A stretch of 12,878 bases of DNA, taken from Draconibacterium orientale. GTDB lineage: Bacteria > Bacteroidota > Bacteroidia > Bacteroidales > UBA1556. The notes under the pieces were generated by a model. That model saw only the letters and a program-made list of their open reading frames with translations, made no database searches and was not told where the DNA came from. Both the position numbers and the translations under genes were made by a program. The stretch covers positions 15,771 to 28,648 of the forward strand of contig DZDC01000013.1 in assembly GCA_022736595.1 (NCBI GenBank). Direction: 5' to 3'. Positions 1 through 6,892 of the stretch are shown piece after piece (position 1 is the stretch's first letter; each line of letters opens with the position of its first letter).

Positions 1-1
1 G

Positions 2-319
2 GTAATTGAAAAGCCAGAAACCATATCTCAAGAAATCAAGCTGGAAGCGCCATCGAAGAAGGAAATCATTGATCAATTTATTCGCACCAGCCCCGCCATT
101 CGTCGTCCTGAGACCAAGGTTGCCACCGATGAAACCCCCTTGGTTGACCACAGCATTGACGAAAAATACGACTTAGTTTCGGAGACTTTGGCAGAACTCT
201 ATTTGCAACAAGGAGCTAAAGAAAAGGCTGTCAAAGTTTATCAAAAATTAATTTTGATTTATCCAGAAAAAATTAGTTTCTTTGCAGCCCGAATTTTTGA
301 AATACAGAATAACCAATAA
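2..319 (+). CDS. C-terminal part of a TPR-like protein (5' end outside window)
   Basis: An open frame enters from the left edge in frame 2 and ends at a TAA at 317-319, giving 105 visible residues. The first ~60 residues are charged and low in hydrophobics, consistent with a linker. The last ~45 read as a helix-turn-helix repeat: SETLAELYLQQGAKEKAVKV followed by YQKLILIYPEK, which has the spacing of small and aromatic residues expected of a tetratricopeptide repeat (A-x-x-Y, G at the turn, A, Y-x-K-L, P-E-K). From memory, Bacteroidota often carry a TPR-type protein of unknown role directly before secG. The gap to secG is only 12 bases and shows no terminator, so the two are probably co-transcribed. 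The function is not known and the N-terminal domains are not visible. Confidence 0.7.
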   Translation, partial: VIEKPETISQEIKLEAPSKKEIIDQFIRTSPAIRRPETKVATDETPLVDHSIDEKYDLVSETLAELYLQQGAKEKAVKVYQKLILIYPEKISFFAARIFEIQNNQ

Positions 320-331
320 AGACCTTAAAAA

Positions 332-715
332 ATGGGATTATTTATCATATCAATTTTGATTTTTATCGTTTGTGTCTTAATGATACTTATCGTTTTAGCC
401 CAAAACTCCAAAGGAGGCGGACTAACCTCATCTTTCAGTAGTGGCAACCAAATTATGGGCGTTAAGCGCACCAGCGATTTCCTCGAAAAAACCACTTGGA
501 CCCTCGCAGTAGTGCTTTTAGTACTTTCGTTATCCACCGTTTTCGTTATGGATGATACCCCAACCGTTGAAACCAACGAAATGGAAGAAAACAATTACCT
601 CCGCAACAGCGAAAATCCTCAAGCGATTCCTTACAATCAGCCTGCCACTGAAGCAGCTCCAGCTCAAGAGCAACCTGCTGCTACTGCCGAAGGCGAAGCT
701 CTTCCTACTGAATAA
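332..715 (+). CDS. secG: Preprotein translocase subunit SecG
   Basis: SecG is the small accessory subunit of the SecYEG channel in the inner membrane and aids protein export. The 127-residue product has two hydrophobic segments, about residues 3-23 and 53-73. They are separated by a loop with the family signature AQNSKGGGL (23-31) and a polar turn containing GNQIMGVKRTSDFLEK, the usual SecG arrangement. The tail from about residue 75 is acidic and rich in Pro, Ala, Gln and Glu, and is probably disordered; such tails vary between Bacteroidota. The ATG at 332 fits because the first membrane segment starts right after it. No Shine-Dalgarno is visible, only an A-rich leader. The gene follows the TPR-like gene by 12 bases and is closed by a strong terminator at 735-773, which separates it from groES. 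Confidence 0.93.
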   Translation: MGLFIISILIFIVCVLMILIVLAQNSKGGGLTSSFSSGNQIMGVKRTSDFLEKTTWTLAVVLLVLSLSTVFVMDDTPTVETNEMEENNYLRNSENPQAIPYNQPATEAAPAQEQPAATAEGEALPTE

Positions 716-734
716 TTTCAATTTACAATATTCT

Positions 735-773
735 AAAAATGTCAGATTGTCATAAAATCTGACATTTTTTTTT
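735..773 (+). terminator. Rho-independent terminator of secG
   Basis: A perfect inverted repeat pairs AAATGTCAGATT (737-748) with AATCTGACATTT (756-767) around a 7-base loop. Flanking A/T pairs lengthen the stem to about 14 bp. It runs straight into a 9-T tract (765-773). It lies 20 bases after the secG stop and points along the plus strand, so it should isolate the secG transcript from groES. Confidence 0.9.
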
Positions 774-852
774 GCCTTTTTGCATTGGTACATTATTGGA
801 TAGGATAAGACCATTCAAAAATTTCATTACAAACTCTAAAATCTATTTCATT

Positions 853-1122
853 ATGAATATTAAACCATTAGGCACTCGCGTGTTAATCGAAGTGGTAGCC
901 AGCGAACAAAGAACGGCCTCAGGCATTATTATTCCCGACACCGCCAAAGAAAAACCCCAAAAAGGTTTGGTAGTGGCCGTAGGAAGTGGTAGTGAAGCTG
1001 AAAAAATGGAAGTGAAAGTTGGCGATACCGTGCTTTATGCCAAATATGCCGGCACCCAAATTCAAGAGGCAGGTAAAGAATACCTCATCTTAAATCAAAG
1101 CGATATTTTAGCAATTGTTTAG
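853..1122 (+). CDS. groES: Co-chaperonin GroES (Hsp10)
   Basis: GroES forms the heptameric lid of the GroEL folding chamber in the cytosol. The 89-residue product shows the family pattern: KPLGTRVLIE near the N terminus, the mobile loop with ASGIIIPDTAKEKPQKG (about residues 20-37), GDTVLYAKYAGTQI in the second half, and the closing ILNQSDILAIV. The frame is open upstream to 772, but the homologous start is the ATG at 853; the extra upstream residues would overlap the secG terminator region and match nothing in GroES. groEL starts 41 bases after the stop with no terminator between, giving the usual groESL operon. No CIRCE operator (TTAGCACTC-N9-GAGTGCTAA) is seen in 774-852, and no convincing promoter was found there, so heat control would have to use another route. 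Confidence 0.95.
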   Translation: MNIKPLGTRVLIEVVASEQRTASGIIIPDTAKEKPQKGLVVAVGSGSEAEKMEVKVGDTVLYAKYAGTQIQEAGKEYLILNQSDILAIV

Positions 1123-1163
1123 TTGCAACAATCCCAAATTAAAATTTTAAAAAATCAAATATT

Positions 1164-2801
1164 ATGGCAAAGGAAATTAAATTTAATACAGAAGCCCGAG
1201 AGCTTCTTAAAAGTGGCGTTGACAAATTGGCCAATACCGTAAAGGTAACTTTAGGTCCCAAAGGACGTAACGTGGTTATCGAAAAATCGTTTGGAGCACC
1301 TCATGTAACCAAAGATGGTGTTACCGTAGCTAAAGAAATTGAGCTTAGCAATAAGTTCGAAAATATGGGAGCCCAAATGGTAAAAGAAGTGGCCTCTAAA
1401 ACCAATGACGATGCCGGAGATGGTACCACTACCGCAACGGTTTTGGCTCAAAGCATTGTTACTGTGGGTTTAAAAAACGTGACTGCAGGGGCTAATCCTA
1501 TGGATTTGAAACGCGGTATCGACAAAGCTGTGTCAAAGGTGGTTGAAAGCCTTCGTGCTCAGTCGCAACAAGTGGGTGACGACAACGAAAAAATTCGTCA
1601 AGTGGCCAGCATCTCTGCCAACAACGATAATACCATTGGCGATCTTATTGCATCTGCCATGGCCAAGGTTAAAAAAGAAGGCGTTATTACCGTTGAAGAA
1701 GCCAAAGGCACAGATACCACCGTAGAGGTTGTGGAAGGCATGCAATTTGACCGTGGTTATATCTCTCCTTACTTCATCACCGACACCGAAAAGATGCAAG
1801 TGGTTTTCGACAATCCTTTTATCCTGCTTTACGATAAAAAGATTTCGACCATGAAAGACTTATTGCCTGTATTAGAGCCTGCGGTTCAAACCGGACGTCC
1901 TCTTTTGATGATTGCTGAAGACGTAGAAAGCGAAGCCTTGGCAACCTTGGTGGTAAATCGTTTAAGAGGCAGTTTGAAAATTGCCGCTGTAAAAGCTCCT
2001 GGCTTTGGCGACCGTCGTAAAGAAATGCTCGAAGACATTGCCATCCTTACTGGAGGCGTTGTGATTTCGGAAGAAAAAGGCATGCGCTTGGATGGTGCTA
2101 CCCTCGATATGTTGGGTCGCTGCGAAAAAGTGGTAGTTAACAAAGACAACACCACCATTGTGAATGGAGTGGGAGAGAAAGCAGATATTGATGCACGTGT
2201 GGGACAAATCAAAGCCCAAATTGAAATCACTACTAGCGATTACGATCGTGAAAAACTGCAAGAACGTTTAGCCAAGTTGGCTGGTGGAGTAGCAGTACTT
2301 TACGTTGGAGCTGCCAGTGAAATGGAAATGAAAGAGAAAAAAGACCGCGTTGAAGATGCCTTGAGTGCAACCCGTGCTGCGGTTGAAGAAGGAATTATCC
2401 CTGGAGGTGGAGTAGCTTTTATACGTGCCATCGATTCATTGGAGAGCGTAGTAGCTGCGAATGAAGACGAGAAATTAGGAATTCAAATTGTACGTCGTGC
2501 CATTGAAGAACCTTTACGTCAGATTGTTAGCAATGCAGGAGGTGAAGGATCTGTGGTGGTTCAAAAGGTGCGCGAAGGCAAAGGTGATTTTGGATACAAT
2601 GCCCATACCGACAAATACGAAAACTTATTTTCTACTGGTGTAATTGATCCAACTAAAGTAGCTCGTGTAGCCCTTGAAAATGCAGCCAGTATAGCTGGTA
2701 TGCTACTCACCACCGAAGCATTAATCATCGAAGAAAAGAAAGATGAACCTGCCATGCCAGCCGGAATGGGTGGAATGGGTGGCGGAATGCCCATGATGTA
2801 A
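1164..2801 (+). CDS. groEL: Chaperonin GroEL (Hsp60)
   Basis: GroEL is the tetradecameric ATP-driven folding chamber that works with GroES. The 545-residue protein is full length for the family. The equatorial ATP-site motifs are intact: VTLGPKGRNV (about 28-37), DGVTVAKEIE with Asp51, and DDAGDGTTTATVL with Asp86. The C-terminal signature AAVEEGIIPGGG with the catalytic-Asp region beyond it is in place. The protein ends in a Gly-Met-rich tail (GMGGMGGGMPMM), typical of bacterial GroEL. The ATG at 1164 gives the standard MAKEIKF N terminus. It has an A/T-rich leader with no Shine-Dalgarno, as is common in Bacteroidota. It is the second gene of groESL and is followed by the hairpin terminator at 2865-2897. 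Nothing looks atypical. Confidence 0.97.
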   Translation: MAKEIKFNTEARELLKSGVDKLANTVKVTLGPKGRNVVIEKSFGAPHVTKDGVTVAKEIELSNKFENMGAQMVKEVASKTNDDAGDGTTTATVLAQSIVTVGLKNVTAGANPMDLKRGIDKAVSKVVESLRAQSQQVGDDNEKIRQVASISANNDNTIGDLIASAMAKVKKEGVITVEEAKGTDTTVEVVEGMQFDRGYISPYFITDTEKMQVVFDNPFILLYDKKISTMKDLLPVLEPAVQTGRPLLMIAEDVESEALATLVVNRLRGSLKIAAVKAPGFGDRRKEMLEDIAILTGGVVISEEKGMRLDGATLDMLGRCEKVVVNKDNTTIVNGVGEKADIDARVGQIKAQIEITTSDYDREKLQERLAKLAGGVAVLYVGAASEMEMKEKKDRVEDALSATRAAVEEGIIPGGGVAFIRAIDSLESVVAANEDEKLGIQIVRRAIEEPLRQIVSNAGGEGSVVVQKVREGKGDFGYNAHTDKYENLFSTGVIDPTKVARVALENAASIAGMLLTTEALIIEEKKDEPAMPAGMGGMGGGMPMM

Positions 2802-2864
2802 GCCGAAAATTGGATTATTGTAATACATCATCGGTATAATCAGGAATTCGTTCCAAGATAATTT

Positions 2865-2897
2865 AAATGGCTGTCAATGTTTTGGCAGCCATTTTTT
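2865..2897 (+). terminator. Rho-independent terminator of groESL
   Basis: The stem pairs 2865-2877 (AAATGGCTG extended by TCAA) with 2882-2894 (TTGG then CAGCCATTT), with one G-T wobble and a 4-base loop. It is followed by a T tract at 2892-2897. It lies 63 bases after the groEL stop. The minus-strand side lacks a comparable T tract, so it serves groEL. Confidence 0.85.
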
Positions 2898-2966
2898 GTG
2901 TTTTTTGAAATATATAAAGGGTTAGTTAGGCTGATTCTAATGAGGTTAAGTTTTCTTCATTAATAG

Positions 2967-2995
2967 GCCCAAATCCATTTGAATTCGGGCTTTTT
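2967..2995 (+). terminator. Possible second terminator between groEL and gatD
   Basis: GCCC (2967-2970) pairs with GGGC (2987-2990). A mismatched inner stem (AAT/ATT plus C-G) lies inside, and TTTTT follows at 2991-2995. The stem is imperfect, and the T tract lies only on the plus-strand side. It may back up the stronger hairpin 70 bases upstream in this convergent spacer. Confidence 0.45.
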
Positions 2996-3025
2996 GATTA
3001 TACCAATTTGGTTGTAATTTAGGTA

Positions 3026-4408
3026 TTATTTATGCACTTTCTTTATAAAGTCTTCCACTTCTGGTACGCCTCCTTGGTACACTAAGTAACCGTTGTAGGG
3101 CTCTCTTTCAGTTATTTCATCGTTGATGGGTTTTAGCATCATTTCTTTAACCTCTTGAGGGTCTTGGGTTTGACCCATTACCCAGCCCAATTTTACCCAA
3201 GCCACTTCGGGGAGCATATTTCCCAACGGAATAATTCCCATTTGCATCAAATCGCGGCCTGTATCGTACACAAACATGTGCACATAGCCCCAAATGGTTT
3301 GTAAGGTCATAAATAGCATTACCCCTTTTTCTTTGGCTCTACGAATGGCAGGGTAGAGGTCTTTATTCACATGCCCCAGTCCGGTACCTACGATGATTAC
3401 CCCTTTATATCCGTTGTCGATAAAGGAATCCAATGCGTCGGGTTGCATTCCTGGCCAATAGTAGAGCATCCCCACCTTTTTCTCAAAAAATGGACGTATT
3501 TCTACCTTGGTATCTTTGCGTCGGCGGTTGTAATTTTGATGTATGGGAATAATCTCATTGCGGTTGACTCGAGCCAAAGGCACATCGCCAATGGTGCGGA
3601 AGGTTGAGCGGTACGAACTGTGCATTTTACGCACTCGGGTGCCTTTATGCAAAAGTCCAAATTCGTCGCTGGTGGGGCCAAACATACATACCATCACTTC
3701 CGCAATATCGCTATGGCCTGCAGTCTTCATGGCATGCATGAGATTGAGGGCAGCATCGCTACTGGGTCGGTCTGAGGAACGTTGCGATCCCACTAAGACG
3801 ATGGGAATGGGCGAATTTTGAACCATAAAGGTTAATGCTGCTGCCGTATGGTGCAAGGTGTCGGTACCGTGGCCAATCACAATTCCTTCAACTCCTCTTT
3901 CAATCTCTTTGCCAATGGCTTTTGCCAAGGCCATGTATTGGTCGGGGCCCATATTTTCACTGAAAACTGCAAAAACTTTTTCGGTTTCAAGATTGCAAAT
4001 GTCGGCCAACTCAGGCACTGCTCCATAAAGCTCTCCGGGAGAAAAGGCAGGTATTACCGCCCCCGTTCTATAATCTAAACGCGATGCTATGGTGCCTCCG
4101 GTGCCAATCAACTTTACGCTGGGCAAGCCTTTGGTAATGGGAAATTGCTTTTCAGGTATGGCATAATTGGCTTTTTTGTAACCCGTTTCTTCCATGCCCG
4201 TGATGGTGCTCACATCAATACCCACATTGTATCCTGTGGCAATTTTCATCACAATATGCTGGTCGTCGTCGTTTACCGAGCGGGGCAAAATTGTACCCTT
4301 AAAGGTTCCTCGAGTGGTGTCCACAATGGCTTGCCCCCATACGCGTACACTGTATTTTTTGAGCAATTCCAAACTTGCTCCTTTGTATCCTTGAAATAAA
4401 TCTTCCAT
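3026..4408 (-). CDS. gatD: Glu-tRNA(Gln) amidotransferase subunit D (archaeal type)
   Basis: GatD is the glutaminase/asparaginase subunit that releases ammonia for GatE, which amidates Glu-tRNA(Gln). The 460-residue protein has an N-terminal beta-barrel region (about 20-75, with GTILPRS, a DDDQHIVMKI stretch and GYNVGI) that plain asparaginases lack and GatD has. An asparaginase domain follows: TGGTIAS (103-109, nucleophile Thr106), GHGTDTLHHTAAAL with Thr182 and Asp183, and RVRKMHSS with Lys261. This completes the Thr-Thr-Asp-Lys set. Later motifs (GTGLGHV, a GRDLMQMGII stretch) fit the C-terminal half. The length is slightly above the archaeal norm of a little over 400. The start ATG lies 1 base after the gatE stop, implying translational coupling. 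A cytosolic AnsA-type asparaginase is the alternative, but the barrel and the adjacent gatE argue strongly against it. Confidence 0.93.
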   Translation of the reverse strand: MEDLFQGYKGASLELLKKYSVRVWGQAIVDTTRGTFKGTILPRSVNDDDQHIVMKIATGYNVGIDVSTITGMEETGYKKANYAIPEKQFPITKGLPSVKLIGTGGTIASRLDYRTGAVIPAFSPGELYGAVPELADICNLETEKVFAVFSENMGPDQYMALAKAIGKEIERGVEGIVIGHGTDTLHHTAAALTFMVQNSPIPIVLVGSQRSSDRPSSDAALNLMHAMKTAGHSDIAEVMVCMFGPTSDEFGLLHKGTRVRKMHSSYRSTFRTIGDVPLARVNRNEIIPIHQNYNRRRKDTKVEIRPFFEKKVGMLYYWPGMQPDALDSFIDNGYKGVIIVGTGLGHVNKDLYPAIRRAKEKGVMLFMTLQTIWGYVHMFVYDTGRDLMQMGIIPLGNMLPEVAWVKLGWVMGQTQDPQEVKEMMLKPINDEITEREPYNGYLVYQGGVPEVEDFIKKVHK

Positions 4409-4409
4409 C

Positions 4410-6380
4410 TTACTTGTTCTCTTTTTTGATAAGTTCGCTCAATTCACTTAAGTTCATATTTCCCAAAGCCATACCACGCAATTGACTCATAATCCAATGA
4501 TGCTCGAAGGTTTGACCTTGCTTGCGACCTATTTTACGATATTTATCGCGCAGAAAATCAATTTGTTGTATGATGTCTTCCCTCTTTCTGCTTTTAAACT
4601 TCAAGGTGTTCAACACACTTTCTAAGTCCATTTTAGGGTGCTGATACCATTCGATAAGCATTTCTTTAGCTAAAGCAAAATCAATTTTTTGCTGGATCAT
4701 AAACTCGAAAAGATGGGCAATTTTGTCAAACTCAAACCCATCTTTCGATTGGTAGTGGCCTTCAATGAACTTCAGTTGATGACCCAAAAAGTGTCCTGCG
4801 AAGGAAGGTTTTACTCCCATTTCCACCAGTTTCAATAGCAAAGGATATAGGTTTTTTGAGAAAATGTAGGTGTAAGTGTCTTCAGCAACTTTCCAGGTTC
4901 TCATCTGACGCATGCGGTCGATGATGTCGTTGGGAATCCGTTGGCGAAGTGTTTCGATGTATTCGTTGCTAATGGGAATGGGGGCAGAGTCGGTATCGGG
5001 ATACATTCGATCGGCACCCGGCAATACCCTTTCGAAGATGGTAGTGCCATCGGGGAAAGATTTACGGGTTTCTTCGGGTACACCCACGAAGGCCATTTTG
5101 CAACGTTCTTCAATGGTTTCTAAGGCTGTTTTTACATCTGCTTCCGGAGCATCAAAGAGTACAAAGGCATCGTCCTTATGGGCTTTTAGCTTTTTGAAAA
5201 TCGACTCCATCTCTTCCAAACTTAAAATGGGATTGATGTCTTCGCTGTGGGTCATATTGGGTTGATCGAGGCAAGCAATGACCTTTAATCGTTCGCTAAT
5301 TTCGTTGGCAAAGGTTTTTCCGGGTTGTACAAAATGGCTCAAAATCTTGTAAAAGTGAGGTAGTCGCACCGTAATCACCTTATGATTATTATCGAAAATA
5401 CCCACAAAATTAGGGTTGTTCTTAAAATCGTCGGCACCACAAGCCATGTGCTCTATTTTCCACAGATTGGGCTCTTTTACTCTTTGAAGCAGTTCGGTGC
5501 GGATGTTGAGCAGGGCCCATTGTCTAAAGGCTTCGTTATGCGAAAGTTCTGGAATCCAGCGGGTATGTGCCACGCCTTTTATTTCCACTCGACTTCCTCC
5601 CCGGCAGCTCACATTCACATCTTGTCTGCCAGCACCCATTCCAGTGCGCACTTTTCCAGTGCTTCTATTGAGAAAGCGGATATAATCGCAGCCTTCTTTC
5701 ACTTCATCCGGATTTACAAATTCGGGATAGGTAACGGTTTCGATCAAGGGCATTCCCAGTCGGTCGGTTTTATAGGTTCGCACGTGTCCGATATCCGATA
5801 TTTCGCGGCAGCTATCTTCTTCAATGCTGAGCTGGATGAGCCTTACTTTTTTGTTTTTAAGTTCAATTTCACCTTCCACCCCAATGATGGCTGTGCGCTG
5901 AAAACCAGTAGGAATACTACCGTCGAGGTATTGTTTTCGGGTAATGTGCACCTCGCCCACAATGTTGAGTTTCGATAGCAGCGATATTTCGATGGCTTCT
6001 TCTAAAGCTTGTTTGTTGATGGGAAAAGGAGGGGTATCATCCACTTCGTAAGTGCAAGTGGTGGCATGCTTCACGCGGTAAATGATCTCTTTGCGGGTTC
6101 TAAATTCCATGAGAGCCGTGCCATCATATTCTCCCAATTCGCTGAGGGTAGGACGCATGTGACGAACCAATTCAGCATCATAATCGTCGTGCTCGTGGAA
6201 CCTACCTGCCGGGCAGTTGCAAAACAATTTTTTATCGGTGAGTAGCTGTTGATGCACTTCCAAACCCGACATAAAACCGATGCGGTCGTAATCGGCTTGG
6301 GTAGCTTCTTTGCGTGCTTTGTAGCCAATTTGTTGTTGAGTAAGTAAATAGTTTTCTTTAGGGTCGAATTTCGAATTCAT
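4410..6380 (-). CDS. gatE: Glu-tRNA(Gln) amidotransferase subunit E (archaeal type)
   Basis: GatE binds tRNA(Gln) and carries out the ATP-dependent transamidation of Glu-tRNA(Gln) with ammonia from GatD. The 656-residue protein shows the GatB/GatE cradle: GLEVHQQL (39-46), the GatE-type RPTLSELGE (76-84), DGSIPTGFQRT (153-163), DRLGMPLIE (206-214) and RQDVNVS (252-258). An AspRS-like insertion follows at about 300-430, with DAFVLFDAPE (404-413). This insertion is the hallmark separating GatE from bacterial GatB. Then come GVPEETRKSFPDG (433-445), MYPDTD (459-464), a helical region and a YqeY-like tail ending in GNMNLSELSELI. About 24 residues at the N terminus extend beyond the archaeal proteins I recall. 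The family is regarded as archaeal, so its presence here is unusual. It is first in a gatE-gatD operon. Codon use by eye resembles its neighbours, suggesting an old acquisition. Confidence 0.94.
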   Translation of the reverse strand: MNSKFDPKENYLLTQQQIGYKARKEATQADYDRIGFMSGLEVHQQLLTDKKLFCNCPAGRFHEHDDYDAELVRHMRPTLSELGEYDGTALMEFRTRKEIIYRVKHATTCTYEVDDTPPFPINKQALEEAIEISLLSKLNIVGEVHITRKQYLDGSIPTGFQRTAIIGVEGEIELKNKKVRLIQLSIEEDSCREISDIGHVRTYKTDRLGMPLIETVTYPEFVNPDEVKEGCDYIRFLNRSTGKVRTGMGAGRQDVNVSCRGGSRVEIKGVAHTRWIPELSHNEAFRQWALLNIRTELLQRVKEPNLWKIEHMACGADDFKNNPNFVGIFDNNHKVITVRLPHFYKILSHFVQPGKTFANEISERLKVIACLDQPNMTHSEDINPILSLEEMESIFKKLKAHKDDAFVLFDAPEADVKTALETIEERCKMAFVGVPEETRKSFPDGTTIFERVLPGADRMYPDTDSAPIPISNEYIETLRQRIPNDIIDRMRQMRTWKVAEDTYTYIFSKNLYPLLLKLVEMGVKPSFAGHFLGHQLKFIEGHYQSKDGFEFDKIAHLFEFMIQQKIDFALAKEMLIEWYQHPKMDLESVLNTLKFKSRKREDIIQQIDFLRDKYRKIGRKQGQTFEHHWIMSQLRGMALGNMNLSELSELIKKENK

Positions 6381-6458
6381 TCAATCTTGATTTGTTAAGG
6401 TGTGGTGCTTAAAAAAGTTAAAAATGATGGACTTTTTATGCAGAGCTTAGGTCAAAAA

Positions 6459-6475
6459 AAATCGAAATTCGATTT
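6459..6475. repeat. 17-base palindrome upstream of gatE
   Basis: AAATCGAA and TTCGATTT flank a single central A, a perfect 8-bp dyad. It sits 79 bases upstream of the gatE start. On the minus strand it could instead fold as a 6-bp stem (AAATCG/CGATTT, 5-base loop) running into eight T residues, which would look like an attenuator or weak terminator ahead of gatE. Whether it is an operator, an attenuator or chance in A/T-rich DNA cannot be decided here. Confidence 0.4.
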
Positions 6476-6507
6476 GCTGAAATATAATATATCATTTGAT
6501 TGTCAGG

Positions 6508-6530
6508 GGTTAATGAATTGGGTATTAACC
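6508..6530. repeat. Inverted repeat GGTTAAT-N9-ATTAACC
   Basis: Perfect 7-bp arms (6508-6514 and 6524-6530) are separated by 9 bases in the gatE/Usp spacer. The shape fits a dimeric regulator site, but no family consensus was recognised and no T tract follows it. Confidence 0.4.
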
Positions 6531-6724
6531 AAAGAACGATGATTGAGTAGCAACGAATCAGGGCTTAAAATGCCTAAGATATCTGTCAATTATAGCCGCA
6601 TAAATGTAGAGAAAAGCAAAATAGAGCTTTCGCCCTAACTGTTGATTTATTAACAAGATACGAACCCAATTTATCAATTGGATTAAAAACTTCAATAAAG
6701 AATAAATATTTAGCTCTACAGGAC

Positions 6725-6753
6725 TTGATTTTTTTATTTTTCACCTATCTTTA
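6725..6753 (+). promoter_or_regulatory. Bacteroidota-type promoter of the Usp operon (candidate)
   Basis: TTG at 6725-6727 and TATCTTTA at 6746-6753 are 18 bases apart. This resembles the Bacteroidota primary-sigma pattern of TTTG near -33 and TAnnTTTG near -7, with the final G replaced by A. It would give a leader of roughly 130 bases before the ATG at 6893. Confidence 0.4.
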
Positions 6754-6880
6754 TAACTAGAAAGGTCGTCTATTATAAAACAGAGAATCTTAAAATATTT
6801 AAGCAAAAATAGGGTAAGAATATAATCATATCAAAGATTTTCTACTAAGGCAATAGTTCTAAAGAATGCGTTTAAACCAA

Positions 6881-6887
6881 AAAGGAG
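6881..6887 (+). promoter_or_regulatory. Shine-Dalgarno site that decides the start of the first Usp gene
   Basis: AAAGGAG lies 5 bases before the ATG at 6893, a canonical placement. It supports 6893 over the in-frame ATG at 6866. Strong sites of this kind are uncommon in Bacteroidota and none is seen before the other genes of this window. Confidence 0.65.
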
Positions 6888-6892
6888 TAGCT

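Larger units (their letters stand above)
6381..6892. other. Long A/T-rich divergent spacer between gatE and the first Usp gene
   Basis: About 510 bases with no credible gene on either strand; the longest ATG frames are around 20 codons. It must hold the gatE promoter (minus strand) and the Usp promoter (plus strand). It contains a 17-base palindrome at 6459-6475, an inverted repeat at 6508-6530, a 6-bp hairpin (CCAATT/AATTGG) at 6666-6681 and a promoter-like element at 6725-6753. No tRNA or known riboswitch was recognised. Confidence 0.7.

Noticed and set aside
772..852. Upstream in-frame extension of groES
   Set aside because: The extra 27 residues match nothing in GroES and begin inside the secG terminator T tract.
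866..890. TTAGGCACTC at the start of groES resembling half a CIRCE operator
   Set aside because: It encodes the conserved PLGTR of GroES and has no matching GAGTGCTAA arm at the right distance.
3026..4408. Reading this gene as an ordinary L-asparaginase
   Set aside because: It has the GatD N-terminal barrel (GTILPRS, GYNVGI) absent from asparaginases and is coupled to gatE.
6570..6638. 22-codon frame MPKISVNYSRINVEKSK... in the gatE/Usp spacer
   Set aside because: Too short, with no ribosome site and no recognisable similarity; frames of this length are expected by chance in A/T-rich DNA.
6640..6656. TTGATTTATTAACAA, FNR/CRP-like site upstream of the Usp gene
   Set aside because: The second half-site is not ATCAA and the dyad is only partial, so the match is no better than chance in A/T-rich sequence.
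6666..6681. Small hairpin CCAATT-TATC-AATTGG
   Set aside because: A 6-bp A/T-rich stem with no T tract on either side; not convincing as a terminator or operator.
6381..6892. tRNA or riboswitch in the long spacer
   Set aside because: No cloverleaf with a T-arm-like GGTTCGANTCC and no recognisable riboswitch core on either strand.
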